This document shows, piece by piece, positions 41,881-53,400 of a DNA stretch of 64,000 nt (the first letter of the stretch is position 1; each line of letters starts with the position of its first letter). Source of the DNA: Trichostrongylus colubriformis (Eukaryota > Nematoda > Chromadorea > Rhabditida > Trichostrongylidae). A program made the position numbers and the translations under genes. Location: positions 44,782,727 through 44,846,726 of the forward strand of contig OZ022259.1 in NCBI GenBank assembly GCA_963978905.1, written 5' to 3'. The notes under the pieces were generated by a model. That model did no database searches. It was not told the origin of the DNA and saw only the letters and a list, made by a program, of their open reading frames with translations.

Positions 41881-42449
41881 AGGCTTTTCGGGTACGCATC
41901 CACATTCATGACACCTTCAAAAGTTCGCGATGAGGCCCTTTCTTTTGATAGAAGCAACCAAAAGCATGACCGAGCATCTGCTCTTCTCTAAAAGGGAAAT
42001 TAATGTGCTCGATCGCGACATTGATTACCCACCTCAGCTGTCCACGCGCACACTCCACTCACGCGCTTCTAATGACTGCGGAATGCGCGGTTTGTAGTAG
42101 CCTTTCTTCCAATTTTGCTAAACTCGCACGACGGCGCACATCCTATCGGTTCGTTGCTTCAGTTATGGACTATGCTCCTGGATATTACCAAAACGAGGCA
42201 GGCGTCAATTCAAAAGCATCAATTTCTGAACTGACCGCGAGAAGGTGCTCCAAGGTTTTCTTTTGCCCTTTTAGTAGAAATAAAACTTCAACACTTGAAG
42301 ACTCTTTTCACAACTGACATGAAATCTCAAACTGCTCTGCAAGCTGCTGATGGGCTCATCATAATTGCCGCGATGTAAGACTTCTCTCCTCAACCATTTT
42401 CATAAACTGTCATCATGATGTTACTCGTCGACGTACCTTGGTCTAAATA

Positions 42450-43835
42450 TGCCCTTTACAAGTGTAGAACTTCGAAAGAGACCTAAAACTGTAAATGGAA
42501 GAAAGCAACCCAAGGATGAGCTCCCAGTACTGATTATAATTGGAGAAACCACTTTGCAAGATGCCATTCAGAAGCGAGTTGGTAGGGGTCAAAATTGCCT
42601 TGAAATCTCACTGGCGAGGGCTCTGCCATGAGTACGGCCGTTGTGGAGTCACCAACGGCCACCGTGGCTCCCTGGTAGTGTTCCGAATCTCCAGGGCAGC
42701 GGTCTAGAGATTTGCTCCCCACCGGTGAAGTTCTTGCATTTTGTGCTTCATTGTCAGTAAGTGGTTTCCTTTCATTTCTGAACGTTTCCTTGTTCTGGTG
42801 CCTATCGCACCAATCATTTACTCAGCCGCTGTATTTATAACTACTAGATAACTCACTAAATGGGGATGCCAGGTCGAAGAGACTTCCGTACCACATGAAT
42901 AAGGCGTTGTTGCGTAAAAAATTGATACTCGCTCACAGGGGTCGAATTACCCCTGCAAAATTTCAGTCAAATGCAGTTTTTGGTTCATCTTCAGATAATT
43001 GGGGGTGGCCAGGGAATAAAGTGGTAGTTTTTTTGGATTTTCTCTACAAAAAAAACCTGCAACCTGAATAAGATAATGTTGGCCGACTTCTCCTTTGTTC
43101 TACGTGTTGCCAACCTACAGCCCGTGATTTTTTTCCGAAATTTCTCGAATTGGCCAAAAACTTGCCCCTTATGATGATTCGATTCGCGGAACACAAAAAT
43201 CACACTGGTTCTGCAGGAAACGACTGGCTCGAGCGTTATGGCCTTCCGAGCGTACCATGTAATAGCATTATTCATTCAGGTGAAGTCCATAACTCCCTCC
43301 AGAAAATCGTTGGCAGATGCAGAACACAGGTTTGAAAACAGCGTCCAAATGCGCATCGAGAGATTTGTTACTCATCGCAAATGACCACTTCGAACTGGTT
43401 TCCTTCCTTTGTCAGTAATGTTAGTAGTTATAAATAACGTGGCAGAGCAAATGACAGGTGCGATAGGCACCAGTACAAGGAAACGGTAAGAACTGAAGAA
43501 AAACCACTTATTGACAATAAACACAAAATGCAAAAAAATGTATCGGCAGGAAGCTAACCCCCGACCCCTGTCCTGCAGGTAGGTCCGGAACCTACCAGTG
43601 AACCACGGTGGCTGCTCCTAGCTCAGCCACGGCAGCGCTGATGGCTAAGTGCCTCGCCAAAAAGATATCACAGGCAAGCTTTGACCCCTCCTAGCTCGAT
43701 CAGAATGGCATTGTGCGATTTTGGTTTTCACAGTTATGACCATTATTCGGAGCTCTATCGATCCATCCGGGTCAAACTTCAAAGTTCCATAGGAATTTGA
43801 AACACATGCCTTGTAAGTAAAAATGCTACATAGCC
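42450..43835. mobile_element. Foldback element, copy 1, with a tRNA-like segment in each arm
   Basis: The left arm (from about 42460 to 42830) and right arm (about 43430 to 43830) are inverted copies. Shared words include GATTATAA/TTATGACC, ATGCCATTC, TCACTGGCGAGG/CCTCGCC, CCACGGTGGC, CCTATCGCACC and GAACGTTTCC. Each arm has a segment like CCGTGGCTC...GGTAG...GATTTGCTCCCC, recalling A and B boxes of a tRNA. The interior is AT-rich. Copy 2 lies at 61996-63028. Exact ends of this copy are uncertain. Confidence 0.65.
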
Positions 43836-44814
43836 CTATGTGAGTTATTTCGACCAAAATTGGCGGCAAGACATATTTCACAATAGGCAGATATTTTAGG
43901 CACCGAAACGGGGCAATTTTGTCCTATGGTATGGTATACGGTAGCTTGCAGTTCGTTTGTGGGTCGCGATTGCACACCACGTCGAGTGTGAAGTCATCGA
44001 ATTTTTTTGAATTACGAACACTTCACTTGCTTCTTCTCCTCTCGCTTTTGCTTATTCTTTCTTTCATCGCTTCACTTGCTTGTTGCTTTGTGCAGTTTAA
44101 CTTGTTTCACATCATTATGAATGAAATCAAATTCTCTCTATGCTATAGCAAATGAAAGTGACGTCAGCCCCTGGACTAAAGCGTGGAGTTTGAGGCGAAG
44201 AGCGCTAGAATCGCAATATCGACCCGAAAGCGGTTCTTCAGTGCGAGTTTTGCAGCACGTCACCCTTTCTGAGTTCGGATGCCCTCGTTTACAAAGGAAA
44301 AGGCTTTGGAATACGCTTTTCTTTGTTGCCCCTTTCCAATGCCCTTAATTTTTTCAACGCATTTGCTCAGAGTGAAGCGTAATTATGGAAAAAACCTGAC
44401 ACCGCATATAAATATTTTCGACTCTACTGTAGCTTGGACATTGGTCAGCTTTAGTGATTCTCACCTAGTTTCCATGCTATGTTGGAACCGAGCTATTCAT
44501 GCAGCACCGTTCATTGAAGCACGCTCCTTCAACGGTGCCCAAGTTTCTTATGTATTGGGTCATTCCATAAGTAATGTCGTTTTTTTTCAAACGTAAATTT
44601 TTCCTATGAATCACTATGCAGCGTGTCATATCATTTGAAAAAGGTTTTCCTGCTCTACAAACGACATGTTTAGTTTCTGAGTTCGTTAGAATGGGGCCGA
44701 CATTCAGGCTGGCCAAGGGGTAGGTCCAGCAGACGAAACTCGGCCAAACCGGCAATCAATTGAAACATTATATTTCACTTCAGAAAAATCATCCATCCAT
44801 GTGTCGCGTACTTA

Positions 44815-45527
44815 CAAGGGAGGGTCATCAGGTCAGTCCGGCCTTTTGCGATGGGATGTATACCACTGTACTCGTCTTGGGACGAGAAACTCAAATCTGC
44901 CTTCCAAATTTGCGAAACGATACTGTGAGCAAAGTTATGAAGGGTAGTCTCCCGACATGGTCGACTCTCTCTCTCTCTCGCATGTTCGCATCAGTGGACG
45001 TGGAATGCTAGCACATCCAGGTGAGTTGTGGTGTAATGGATATAATGGTTGTTTCACAGGAGATGGGTCGCAAGTTCGGATCCTTTGTGCGACTGCTCTT
45101 TTGCTTTTTCTCCCTTCAGCTCATATGAACCCAAAAAGTGCGTATAAGTAAGTATTTGAAAGGTTTACCTCTTCATTCAACATCAAGAGGGGACAAAATT
45201 TCACGTTTCCTGATTTATGCATTTTTTCAAGACTTTCATTTATAGAGGGCATGTGGTACGTTATATCCTGTACACTTGAACAGAGTGTACAGTTGTACAG
45301 ATAAGTATGTGGTATAAGGTGACGTAACGTTGTCTAGCAGAGAATTCCACGTCCACTCATGCGAACATGCGAGAGAGTCGACCATGTCGGGAGACTACCC
45401 TTCATAACTTTGCTCACAGAATCGTTTCGCAAATTTGGAAGGCAGATTTGAGTTTCTCGTCCCAAGACGAGTACAGTGGTATACATCCCATCGCAAAAGG
45501 CCGGACTGACTTGATGACCCTCCCTTG
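44815..45527. mobile_element. 713-bp palindromic element with TTA duplications, nested in MITE C
   Basis: TTA at 44812-44814 and 45528-45530 flanks arms of about 190 bp that start CAAGGGAGGGTCATCA. The arms are nearly identical, differing mainly in CT-repeat number (CTCTCTCTCTCTCTCG against CTCTCTCG). The loop (about 45010-45340) has a tRNA-like segment. The uninterrupted site is visible in MITE C copy 2 (CTTAGTCCTCACCTC on its minus strand). A diverged relative of the arm lies near 49230-49315. Confidence 0.9.
45023..45098 (+). other. tRNA-like segment in the loop of the palindromic element
   Basis: GTTGTGGTGTAATGGATA resembles an A-box arm, and GTCGCAAGTTCGGATCCTTT resembles a T arm with a B box. 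The anticodon region is longer than usual and I could not pair a clean acceptor stem. Confidence 0.3.
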
Positions 45528-46219
45528 TTAGTCCTGACCTCTTCTACGAGTTCCAATATTTAATTGATCAAGAAGTTGTGTCGTTCTAAAATCTTTTTTT
45601 CGAAAAGACGCTCACGTATTCAAAATGGATTTTTTTCTTCCAAACTCCTTTCTTAGAGTTGTTTAATGAAATCTCTTCGGAGGACTTTTTCTACTATATT
45701 GAAAACATCTTTCCAGTCTGTTTCGGCTGGGATTCAGATTGAGTTTCAATACCATGTGATAGGAGTTCAGTTGACATTTTTCACAACTTATTTTTCCCAT
45801 GAGAAAGTTAAGGAATCCGGTCAGTGGTATTTCTCTGTTCCTACACACCACCTGTTCTTAACATTTCACCACTCCTTCAACTGATTGGTTGAGAAAATTT
45901 TCTTGCCTTGGTTCGAAGAAATTGTCTAAAATCAACGAGGTGTGGCGGTAAAACTAAATGTGGAAAAAGAGCGACGCGACATTTCAAGCAACCGACTGGT
46001 GGAACTTGCAGAAGAGGTCGGGGCTAAATACGGAACACATGAGTGGTTGGTTTTCCTAAAGTAAAATATAGTGTTTTAATTGATTGCCGGTTTGGCCAAT
46101 TTTTGTCTGCTGGACCTACCTCTTCACCAGCCTAAATGTCGGCGTCATTTTGACAAACTCAAGAATGGAACATATCATTTTGTAGAGCAGAAAATTTTCT
46201 TTCGTGACTGTGACTGTGA

Positions 46220-47010
46220 CTTTCAGAGCAAAAGCTTCATGGCCAAAAATGCTCTTGTTACGAGAAGAGCATGAACCCATGATCATTGTGGAATCTCTCA
46301 TGGATTATGAAAATTAACAAAGTATGCCATCACTACTTCCTTATGCATTTGTAGCATCGTGTTCCCTTTGAAATGCGGAGCTGTGGACACAATTCAGACT
46401 TGAAAAACTTCTTAAGCGCAAATGCGGAATTTGTCAGTTAACCGCTGCTGAATCCAACATGAGACATAACGAAATGATCACGGGCTCATGTTTTTTCGAG
46501 TAATATTTTCGGCTATGAAGTTTATGTTTTGAAACAGTCGAAGTGGGGTTAACGATCCGCTTCATCGACGAGAATCGCCTGAGATACTCTGATGCAAAAC
46601 TCACGAAAATTTCGAAAACTATGCCGAGGCAGAAGAAAAGTAGAAGTTCCACATCTCACATTCGCCTTGAGCAGGGCTTTCTAATGGTACTTTCGAAAAA
46701 CTATGGAAAACTGAAGAAAACCATACCGAAAAGACGGAGAAGTTGAGTTTCCGTTTTTGATATCGACCGGCCATGAATTAGTAGCGGTATTATACATTCC
46801 GTGCATCTGTCCTTTTGTCGGTTACGAGATTAGGCATACTTGAAAACAGGGGAGCATGGAACAAGGGATAAGGAGCTCACATGGAGCGAGCAGCTTCATC
46901 TACGGTGGAGCGTTCACTGAAATGCTCGATCATGCGACTGGAAATCGTCAAATAGGTTCCAAAATAGCCTAAACGAGGGAACAAGATAGGTTAAGGTGGG
47001 TCATGAGTGT
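46220..47010. other. No supported gene
   Basis: Short frames only; no terminal repeats. Confidence 0.3.
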
Positions 47011-47018
47011 TTGAAATA

Positions 47019-47110
47019 TTGGGTCATTCCATAAGTAGTGTCGTTTTTTTTTTCAAGCAAAAATTTTGCCATAAAATCACAAGTTTATGCAGCATTTCAT
47101 CCAAGAGACA
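47019..47110 (+). repeat. Solo terminus of mariner-type MITE C
   Basis: TA (47017-47018) then TTGGGTCATTCCATAAGTAG, and CAAGCAAAAATTTTGCCATA as in copy 56690-57578. No opposite end was found. Confidence 0.65.
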
Positions 47111-47522
47111 AAAATCGCTATTTTCATCACAGGTGTGGACACTGGAATGCTGCATGAAAGAAAAGAGGTTTTAGCGTTAACAAATCACATCTGTGGGATG
47201 CGCCGCGTATTCTGGTTCTACTAGCAATCGTGGTGGCAGGTGAATGCGATTTGGCCAATACTATGACTTGCGGGGGTAAACCGATGTGCTCAAATCAGTG
47301 CTTTTATCCTCCCATAGGAGTCTAGTACCAATTCACTGACCCCGGAGAGATGGATGGGGTGGTTGGCCTGAGCGAGCTTTGAGGGGGAGTAAACTCGCAC
47401 AAGCCATAAAAGAGGGAGTCTTCACTTCACTCTTCATACTTCACCATCGCCTACTATGCAATCGCCTAACTGCCAGGATAAGAAATTGAATGGTCATTAT
47501 CGATAGCAATTGAAGCAAAGTA

Positions 47523-48310
47523 TTAGGTTGTACCAAAAGTCTTGTAGGGACTTCCAAAAACATCAGGAATTCTATTTACTTCAAGATAGATCAAGGCCTA
47601 TTTACTTCAAGATAAATCTAGGCGGTTCCGGAATATGGTAGAACGGTTCTCTAAGCTTTCTAGAAAGTATATATTGACACGCCAGACTGCGTGGAGAAAG
47701 TTACTATGCTCATAGCCAATACACACCGAACACGCGGTATCATCTATTGTGGGTGCTCTCGCTGCACCAAGCGACGGAAACCTGCGACTCCATCGACGCT
47801 GCATTGGGCAAGGGATGTGTGAGCTACGAGACCGTGCGCCGCTGATTCATCAGCTTCAGCAACGGCGAAATTGACATGGACGACAAACCACGCCAGGACT
47901 GTTTACCTCTAGGACGCGGGAGGAATGCTTTTCCACAAGCTGCTGGTACAAGACGAGAGATTCACCGCTGCCGCGGAACCCTCCAGCAGCTCATCATCGT
48001 TAATCGAGAAAGGGCCGGAGAAGGTCCGCGGTCACTCTCCTTCATACGACCCCCGCTCTCAAATCGCGAAAAGTACCCAGGCCAAGCTACAGGAGCTTGG
48101 CTGAGATGTCTTGCCCCACCCGCCATACTCTCCAGACATCGCCCCTTCTGACTATCACCTTTCCCATCCTAAATCTTTCCTGGCTTAGAGAAAATTCCTT
48201 GATTATGACATGCTTGTAAAGACGATCGCGCTTTCGACTCTCACAATCCACAGTTTCTATAGGAAATCAACGATCTAGCTACGTGGTGGCGGCGTGTAGT
48301 CCATAAATGG
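47523..48310 (+). mobile_element. Second mariner-family relic
   Basis: TA (47521-47522) then TTAGGTTGTACCAAAAGTCT, a typical mariner terminus. Transposase remnants follow. The right terminus was not found; the end is set after the last coding similarity. Confidence 0.7.
47816..48180 (+). pseudogene. Mariner transposase remnants
   Basis: Near 47820-47895, SYETVRR then a stop, FISFSNGEIDMDDKPR, matches the mariner region between DNA-binding and catalytic domains. From 48060, in shifting frames, come AKSTQAKLQELG, a stop, DVLPHPPYSPDIAPSDYHLF, the block with the last catalytic Asp. The HDNARPH block is destroyed. Several stops and indels show long decay. It is a different lineage from the 16669-17525 mariner. 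Confidence 0.8.
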
Positions 48311-48403
48311 TAAATACGTTGTTCCCTATTTGTCCAGACACTGCCCACAACATTTGTTGGAAATAATAATAAAAGTGAAAATGGAGAAAAACCACGATCC
48401 CGC

Positions 48404-48470
48404 AGCGAGGTGCGAGAGTAAAGGAGATTCACGCAGAGAGGTGCGAGAGTAAAGGAGATTTTCCGGTTCC
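48404..48470 (+). repeat. Short tandem duplication
   Basis: GAGGTGCGAGAGTAAAGGAG occurs twice, 32 bp apart, each preceded by CGCAG. Confidence 0.7.
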
Positions 48471-48499
48471 TGATTCTCGGGTTTTTCGATGTTTCGTCT

Positions 48500-48575
48500 A
48501 GTTGTTTCTCTGCTGTCACATTGCTGAGCAGCCCTACTTTCCTATTCCACAGTCTACTGAATTTACCCCTTCCGG
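48500..48575 (+). repeat. Right-end fragment of a J-type TTAA repeat
   Basis: CATTGCTGAGCAGCCCTACT, then CCCCTTCCGGTGTCTTT, as at 63350-63410. The terminal TTAA is altered. Confidence 0.4.
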
Positions 48576-48599
48576 TGTCTTTGAGCTGCGTTCATCATC

Positions 48600-49980
48600 T
48601 TAAGAGGATTTTTGGATTTCTAGCGTGAGAAGATAAAGCGTATTCGCATTCCCGCGCTCGATTTTCAGCGTACCGGATTATCCTCGACTGGAATTTTCGG
48701 AATTTCGCGTCAAGGATGAGTTACAGCGACCGAAAAAATGAGCGCATTCTCAATCTCGGATTTTCGGCGGCTCAGCGTATCCTCAATTTCGACATTCGCC
48801 ACAATGCAAGTAGACTGACTGGTGATACGTCGCACCTCCAGAAATCCCAATTCGCGGATGATCCGAGACGCTGACCCATCGAAAATCCATTCAGTTAGGT
48901 ATGACCGCAACCTTACAACTAATCATGTGCTGCTGCAGCAGAGCGCGTCCGCCAAACTGGTTCTATCCGATAACAAGGCGAGAGTAGGGCCAAACACTAT
49001 ACAATACTGAATAAGAAGAATACAAGAGCTACAGTGGTAGATGCTATGGACTTGAATCCACTCTATCACGACGAGAATCACTAGTTATTAGAAATAAGGC
49101 GATTTCTGAAAAAAAGCGCAATAACAGTGGAGCTGTCATGCTTTTGATGAGAAATAGATTTCTTGGACGGAAATATACGAAAAGAACTAATGGAAAAGGT
49201 CGATAGGTCCGTCCGGTCACTCACAGTGAAATGCACATCACTGTAACCGCCTTTGCACACTGACTCAAATTTGCTTACCAAATCTGCGAAACAAGTCACC
49301 CGTGAAAGTTATAATTTTCCGGATGACTGATACTATTGCGTGGTGAGCGGAGGCGCCCGTATCACGTGCGAAAGGCACTTTTACGACGACATTATCGCGA
49401 CTGGAGGGCCATTTACCCCCGTGGACATCCTCCTAGTCGGATAGAAGTTTTAATGTTTCATGGTACTTAACCAAAGTACATGCTCATCTCTAGAAGCTGG
49501 TTACAGGGAAATGCAAGAGTAGCTGGATTATGGTGCAGCGATAAGGGAGATTCGTGCCAGTCGAAACCTACGTGTAAGCAGAATACGCACTCAAACGCCA
49601 TTAAGAGAATGGAAATCGGCAAAGAAGCCTAGGAAAGTTGATCGAATCAAACTCGTTTGCCAAGCAATTCAAAGCATTTGATCACCGGGTTCTTCTAGTA
49701 TGCTGAAAGTTCTTTCCTCGAGAAAGGAAGGATAAATGAATAGATAGATGATGCCCGATAAGGAGAGAACGGAAATAGGGAAAAAAGAGAAAACTTTACA
49801 AGATTCTCCATATCGGAGTTCCCGCTTCTGCTACATACGTGACCGATACATAGGACTAGATCCGATATCCGAGAAGACACCACGCACTTAGCTGCATACG
49901 TCGCAATCGCTACGTCGAGGTGACTTGTGCAATCTAACACCCCGGATTTGGACCTTCAAACAACGCCATCTTCAGTAAAG
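48600..49980. other. No confident gene
   Basis: Short frames on both strands. The 49230-49315 stretch resembles the arm of the palindrome at 44815-45527 (CTCAAATTTGC, CCAAATCTGCGAAAC). A minus frame at 49695-49940 could hold a downstream exon of the next gene, but its phase does not fit. Confidence 0.3.
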
Positions 49981-49992
49981 AACACAACTCAC

Positions 49993-50563
49993 ATCATGAC
50001 ACTGTACAGCAATCTCTTCCTGGGCAACTGGTGGAACCTGAGAGGGCAACCGATTTCTATCACCATAAAAGAATGTTGTGACAAGTTTCTCGGAAAAGTT
50101 TACTTTTTTCGTAGGAGATCTTACACTCTGTGTAAGACACGATCGCAGAGTCGATATGTGTTTTTGCAGTGAATTCAGAGGGTGTGATGGATCTTGTTCC
50201 ACCTCTTCCCCATGATGGTGATCACTGAAGGACCCGAATCCACCGCAGTTCATAAGCGACGCCTCAACGCGGTGCGCAGAACAAGATGACGGCCGCGATT
50301 CTTCGTGAGCTGAACTTGCCCGTGACTCGAAGCTGCTCCTCGTTCTCGCGAGATATCCCTCACCAACCGATATTTTAGCGAACTCATCCAGATACCATTT
50401 ATCCTGAAACAACTGAATTTTCTGAACAATGCGAATTATGTTCTTACACAAAAAATACCTCTTCTGGAAGAGTATCAAGTGTAAAAATTCTAATTCGGAG
50501 CTTGTGGAGGTTAGCCAAATTCGCAGCCTCGTTCCACTGAACATACAGTTTCTGCTGACGATT
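49993..50563 (-). CDS. Unidentified gene, two internal exons (KVNF motif)
   Basis: The 5' exon (50563-50459, 35 codons) follows TTTTTTCAG and encodes NRQQKLYVQWNEAANLANLH then KLRIRIFTLDTLPEE, ending GAG/GTATTT. A 55-bp intron ends TTGTTTCAG. The 3' exon (50403-49993, 137 codons) encodes DKWYLDEFAKISVGEGYLAR, a Ser/His-rich middle, and SVRSPTKKVNFSEKLVTTFF, ending GAT/GTGAGT. Both exons are phase 0 at both ends. KKVNF fits the RVxF-type motif that docks protein phosphatase 1, and SPT before it is a possible phosphorylation site. Both are suggestions only. Neither the first nor the last exon of the gene was found, and I do not recognise the family. Confidence 0.7.
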
Positions 50564-50869
50564 CTGAAAAAATTTGAGTAAGTAATATAGTAAATCACTC
50601 TTATGAAAAAGTAAAAATTTATGACGAAGAGACAAACCAGTACCACCTTATATGAATTGTTCTATCGGCCAAATACATTCACAGGAGAAGGGAGGGATCA
50701 GGAGAAAGAGGAAGATGGGAAGAACTAATTGTCCTGAAAGGAACATCCAAGGGTATAGGCGATAATTAGTAGAGACACCCGGATTCAAAAACGCGCATTG
50801 TGGTCTGTATTTGCATCTATCGCACATCTCTGCAAACTGCAACATCACCTCTCCGAGTAGCTCGCAGAA

Positions 50870-51139
50870 AAAAACGTCATTTGTTAACTCGTAAGATGTA
50901 TTCCACCTCTAGTCCCGCTACTTCAAAGCAGTAGGATACTGCAAACTCACTCGAACTGCTCCCGTTGTTGCCGTAACAACGGCGTGCTGAGTGGGGCCCA
51001 AAAGTTCCCTCCTGAGCGAGTCCCAACAGTGGTACTATCGTCAGTTTTGGCTAAGCGGTAATGGGTTCGTCCAGGCCATCATCCATGAACAGAGTCCAAG
51101 AGCGTACCTCAGTCCCGAGCGGTCACCGTCCCTCCTGGC
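50870..51139. other. No feature seen
   Basis: A short spacer before the decayed RTE; its 5' boundary is uncertain and could lie here. Confidence 0.3.
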
Positions 51140-51189
51140 AGAAGGGGCAAGGCATATGAGGAGAGTTCTCATGGCAAGCGATCTGCCGA

Positions 51190-51735
51190 GCCGTTTTTTT
51201 TATGACGGCACTATTAACACTCGAGGCCTCAACAGCAATGCCAGAATTGATGAGCTTATTTCTGATTTGGACAGATGTGCGATAAACGTGACATGCATCC
51301 AGGGGACGCGAAGGCGAGGAGCGGGTTGGTATAAGTGGCATAGGGGTCACGAAGTTGTTCTAGCAGCTTTAAAAGAATGCAGAGTTGGTGGTCTCGGTTT
51401 TATCGTATCACCGCAACCAGCAGCTCGTGTTGCATGTTGTAAGTCTTAAGGACCACATGCCTGTGCTCAAAATCGGCGAAACGACGCTGAAGATTTGTCT
51501 GTGTATGCGCCCACGTGCGCCTATGGCGATGACGCTTAAGCCCACCTGGCGTGAGTGAGCCTGGGGAGAGCTTTGTGGGTCCCTATGAGAGACCTGGACG
51601 AAATTCTCGAGGTGAAGCCCTGGCTTTGTTCACTGAAAGACGTCGACTGTGGGTAGCAAGCTCATTTTTCGAGGAACGTCAGAGACGCCGATGGACCTCT
51701 AGCCGAGAAGCGTTTCACGAGATCAATTTCGTTAT
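51190..51735 (+). pseudogene. RTE-C endonuclease remnant, catalytic Glu lost
   Basis: FYDGTINTRGLNSNARIDEL then CAINVTCIQGTRRRG is the domain start. The usual QETR is QGTR, so the catalytic Glu is Gly. GGLGFIVSPQ follows, and after frame changes NSRGEALALFTERRRLWVAS and RRRWTSSREAFHEINFVMTN, matching the RTE block before the last catalytic residues. Confidence 0.85.
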
Positions 51736-52079
51736 GACGAACTGTCTGCACCTGTGCACAACGTCACAGCATCCCGAGAGCTCGATTTACATCTGTGCTA
51801 ATACATTGAAGACGCTTGCTTCCACATGTATGATATGGGATGATAATCTCTACCATGCGAGCCGTTGTTTAAGCTGCTTCAGAGCGCACTCCCAGCAAAC
51901 CTTGCTTCAAAAGAACTTTCACAGCACTCGTTTTACTAAGACTACCTCTCTTCAGTATTTGACAAGACCGGGTGGCTCTGTTGCCCGACGTGGCGAGGAC
52001 AAGGAAAAAGAAATTAGAGGATCCGTTTTCAACCAAAAAGCGGTTCAGCCGAGTACTATCTCATTCGACTTTCCTGACC

Positions 52080-52215
52080 GAGGTGCCCAAGCTCTTTTCT
52101 CGCATCATTCTCAATCACATATGTCGCACTCTATGAACACGAGCAGGGAGCAAGCCGATTTTCATGAAGGATACTCGACCACTGATCACGTTCATGTCGC
52201 TTCACAACTCACCTG
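52080..52215 (+). pseudogene. RTE-C reverse transcriptase fragment
   Basis: MNTSREQADFHEGYSTTDHV followed by HVASQL matches the RT block EQAGFRKGYSTTDHI. It is in the same 311-codon open frame (51551-52486) as part of the endonuclease, but the frame's last third (after about 52215) is unrelated sequence. The long frame is therefore not a real gene. Confidence 0.75.
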
Positions 52216-52275
52216 TAGACAGGGTCAAGCGTGGAGTCGAGGAAAATTTTCAAAAAAAAAATATTACCCCCTCCA
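52213..52275 (-). repeat. G-run repeat family L, inverted copy in RTE-C
   Basis: CAGGGTCAAGCGT, GAGGAAAATTTTC and TATTACCCCCTCC match 20815-20895 in reverse. Confidence 0.45.
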
Positions 52276-52489
52276 AGAGCGAGGCTCCACAACCCCCTCT
52301 TTTTCATGTTCCGCTACTTCTGTGATTTCTACCAAGAGTGCGATTCACCAGGGAAATCCGGGAAATAAAGATCCTATTGCCAAAAAAAAAATCCTTGAGG
52401 CCGACGAAAATTCTGACGAAAGGAAAGAAATAAGAACCTGTAAAAAACTCAGTACTCTTATTCCAGAACAAAAGCGTCTAAGATAAAAA

Positions 52490-53040
52490 CCTTACAAATT
52501 CAATACTTATTTACGGAAGGGAAGCGTCGGCGACCATTGGTAATGTGCTCATCCTCTGATGACGAAGGAGAAGGCTTGAAAGTCATGCAAGTTGTACGGC
52601 AGGTATAAAGGATGAAAAAACAAGAATGGAAAAGTTAAAAACTAAATAGGAGCCATGTAATGCGCTCCGCTGCGCTCCATCTGATAATGCGGTAGCGACG
52701 CGGCGATCGGATGGGGCGTGATCTCTTGTCCATACTAAATTTGAACAATTGTTGATACTTGGAACTTTACTTAGACTCCACTTTCAGAGTACTGTAAACT
52801 GATTTCTAATAACTCCCTTGGACCATTCTATTTACTGCTTGGATTCTCTACTGGTTGCGTAGTTCTCGATATGGTTACCCAGTCGAAGAGAATTTCGAAA
52901 ATTTTCGAAGTGTTCCACTTTAAATGGTCATGACTTCCTTCGAAATCACCTGTGATAATACGACAGTGCAGCACGGGCTGCTTCACTGATAAGAAATTGC
53001 TGAGTAGCCCAGTTAAAGAAGAAATCCAAAACGAGACATG
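52490..53040. other. No feature seen between RTE-C fragments
   Basis: The expected RT palm region cannot be read. A GCGCTCCGCTGCGCTCCAT word lies near 52660. Confidence 0.3.
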
Positions 53041-53044
53041 GACT

Positions 53045-53400
53045 ACACTCGGGCTGAAGATGACAGAGTGGAAGTGACGCAAAGGGCTATGGAACAGGCT
53101 CTGTATGGTGAGTCGATTATTAAAAGATTCCCAGTCCTGAGATCCGGAGGTTAGAGACGTCATCGGAACCATCTGCGATTTGAATGAGAGATGGACCGGC
53201 CATGTTGCCCGCCCCAACGATAACCGATGGATGTGCTGAGTGACTGACTGGTATCCTCGTTGAGTAGAAGGCCGCTCGGAAGACCACGAACCGGATGGAG
53301 CGATGAAGATCTTCGGTCACAGATGGGGGCAAGTGGAAAACAATCGTGACCCTTGGCATGCGTATGTACTGCAAGGATGGCGCGACCACCTTTGAAGAAC
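53045..53400 (+). pseudogene. RTE-C C-terminal region remnant
   Basis: In shifting frames: RWTGHV, ARPNDNRWM, DWYPR, GRPRTGWSDE-like sequence, and NRDPWHAYVLQGWRDHL. This is the RTE C-terminal pattern seen intact in RTE-B. Confidence 0.75.

Larger units (their letters stand above)
44555..46215. mobile_element. Mariner-type MITE (family C), copy 1, with a second element inside
   Basis: TA (44553-44554) precedes TTGGGTCATTCCATAAGTAA. The left arm words (CTGCTCTACAAACGACATG, GGCCGACATTCAGGCTGG, AACCGGCAATCAATTGAAAC) reappear inverted at 45990-46200. The palindrome at 44815-45527 interrupts it. The right terminus is lost; sequence identity with copy 2 (56690-57578) stops near 46200. Confidence 0.75.

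Noticed and set aside
50779..50860. Possible upstream exon (LLGEVMLQFAEMCDRC) of the 49993-50563 gene
   Set aside because: Its donor phase does not match the next exon and its acceptor is weak.
51551..52486. The longest open frame in the window (311 codons)
   Set aside because: Its first part is RTE endonuclease, a middle part is an RT fragment and the end is unrelated repeat. It is a chance run through a decayed retrotransposon.
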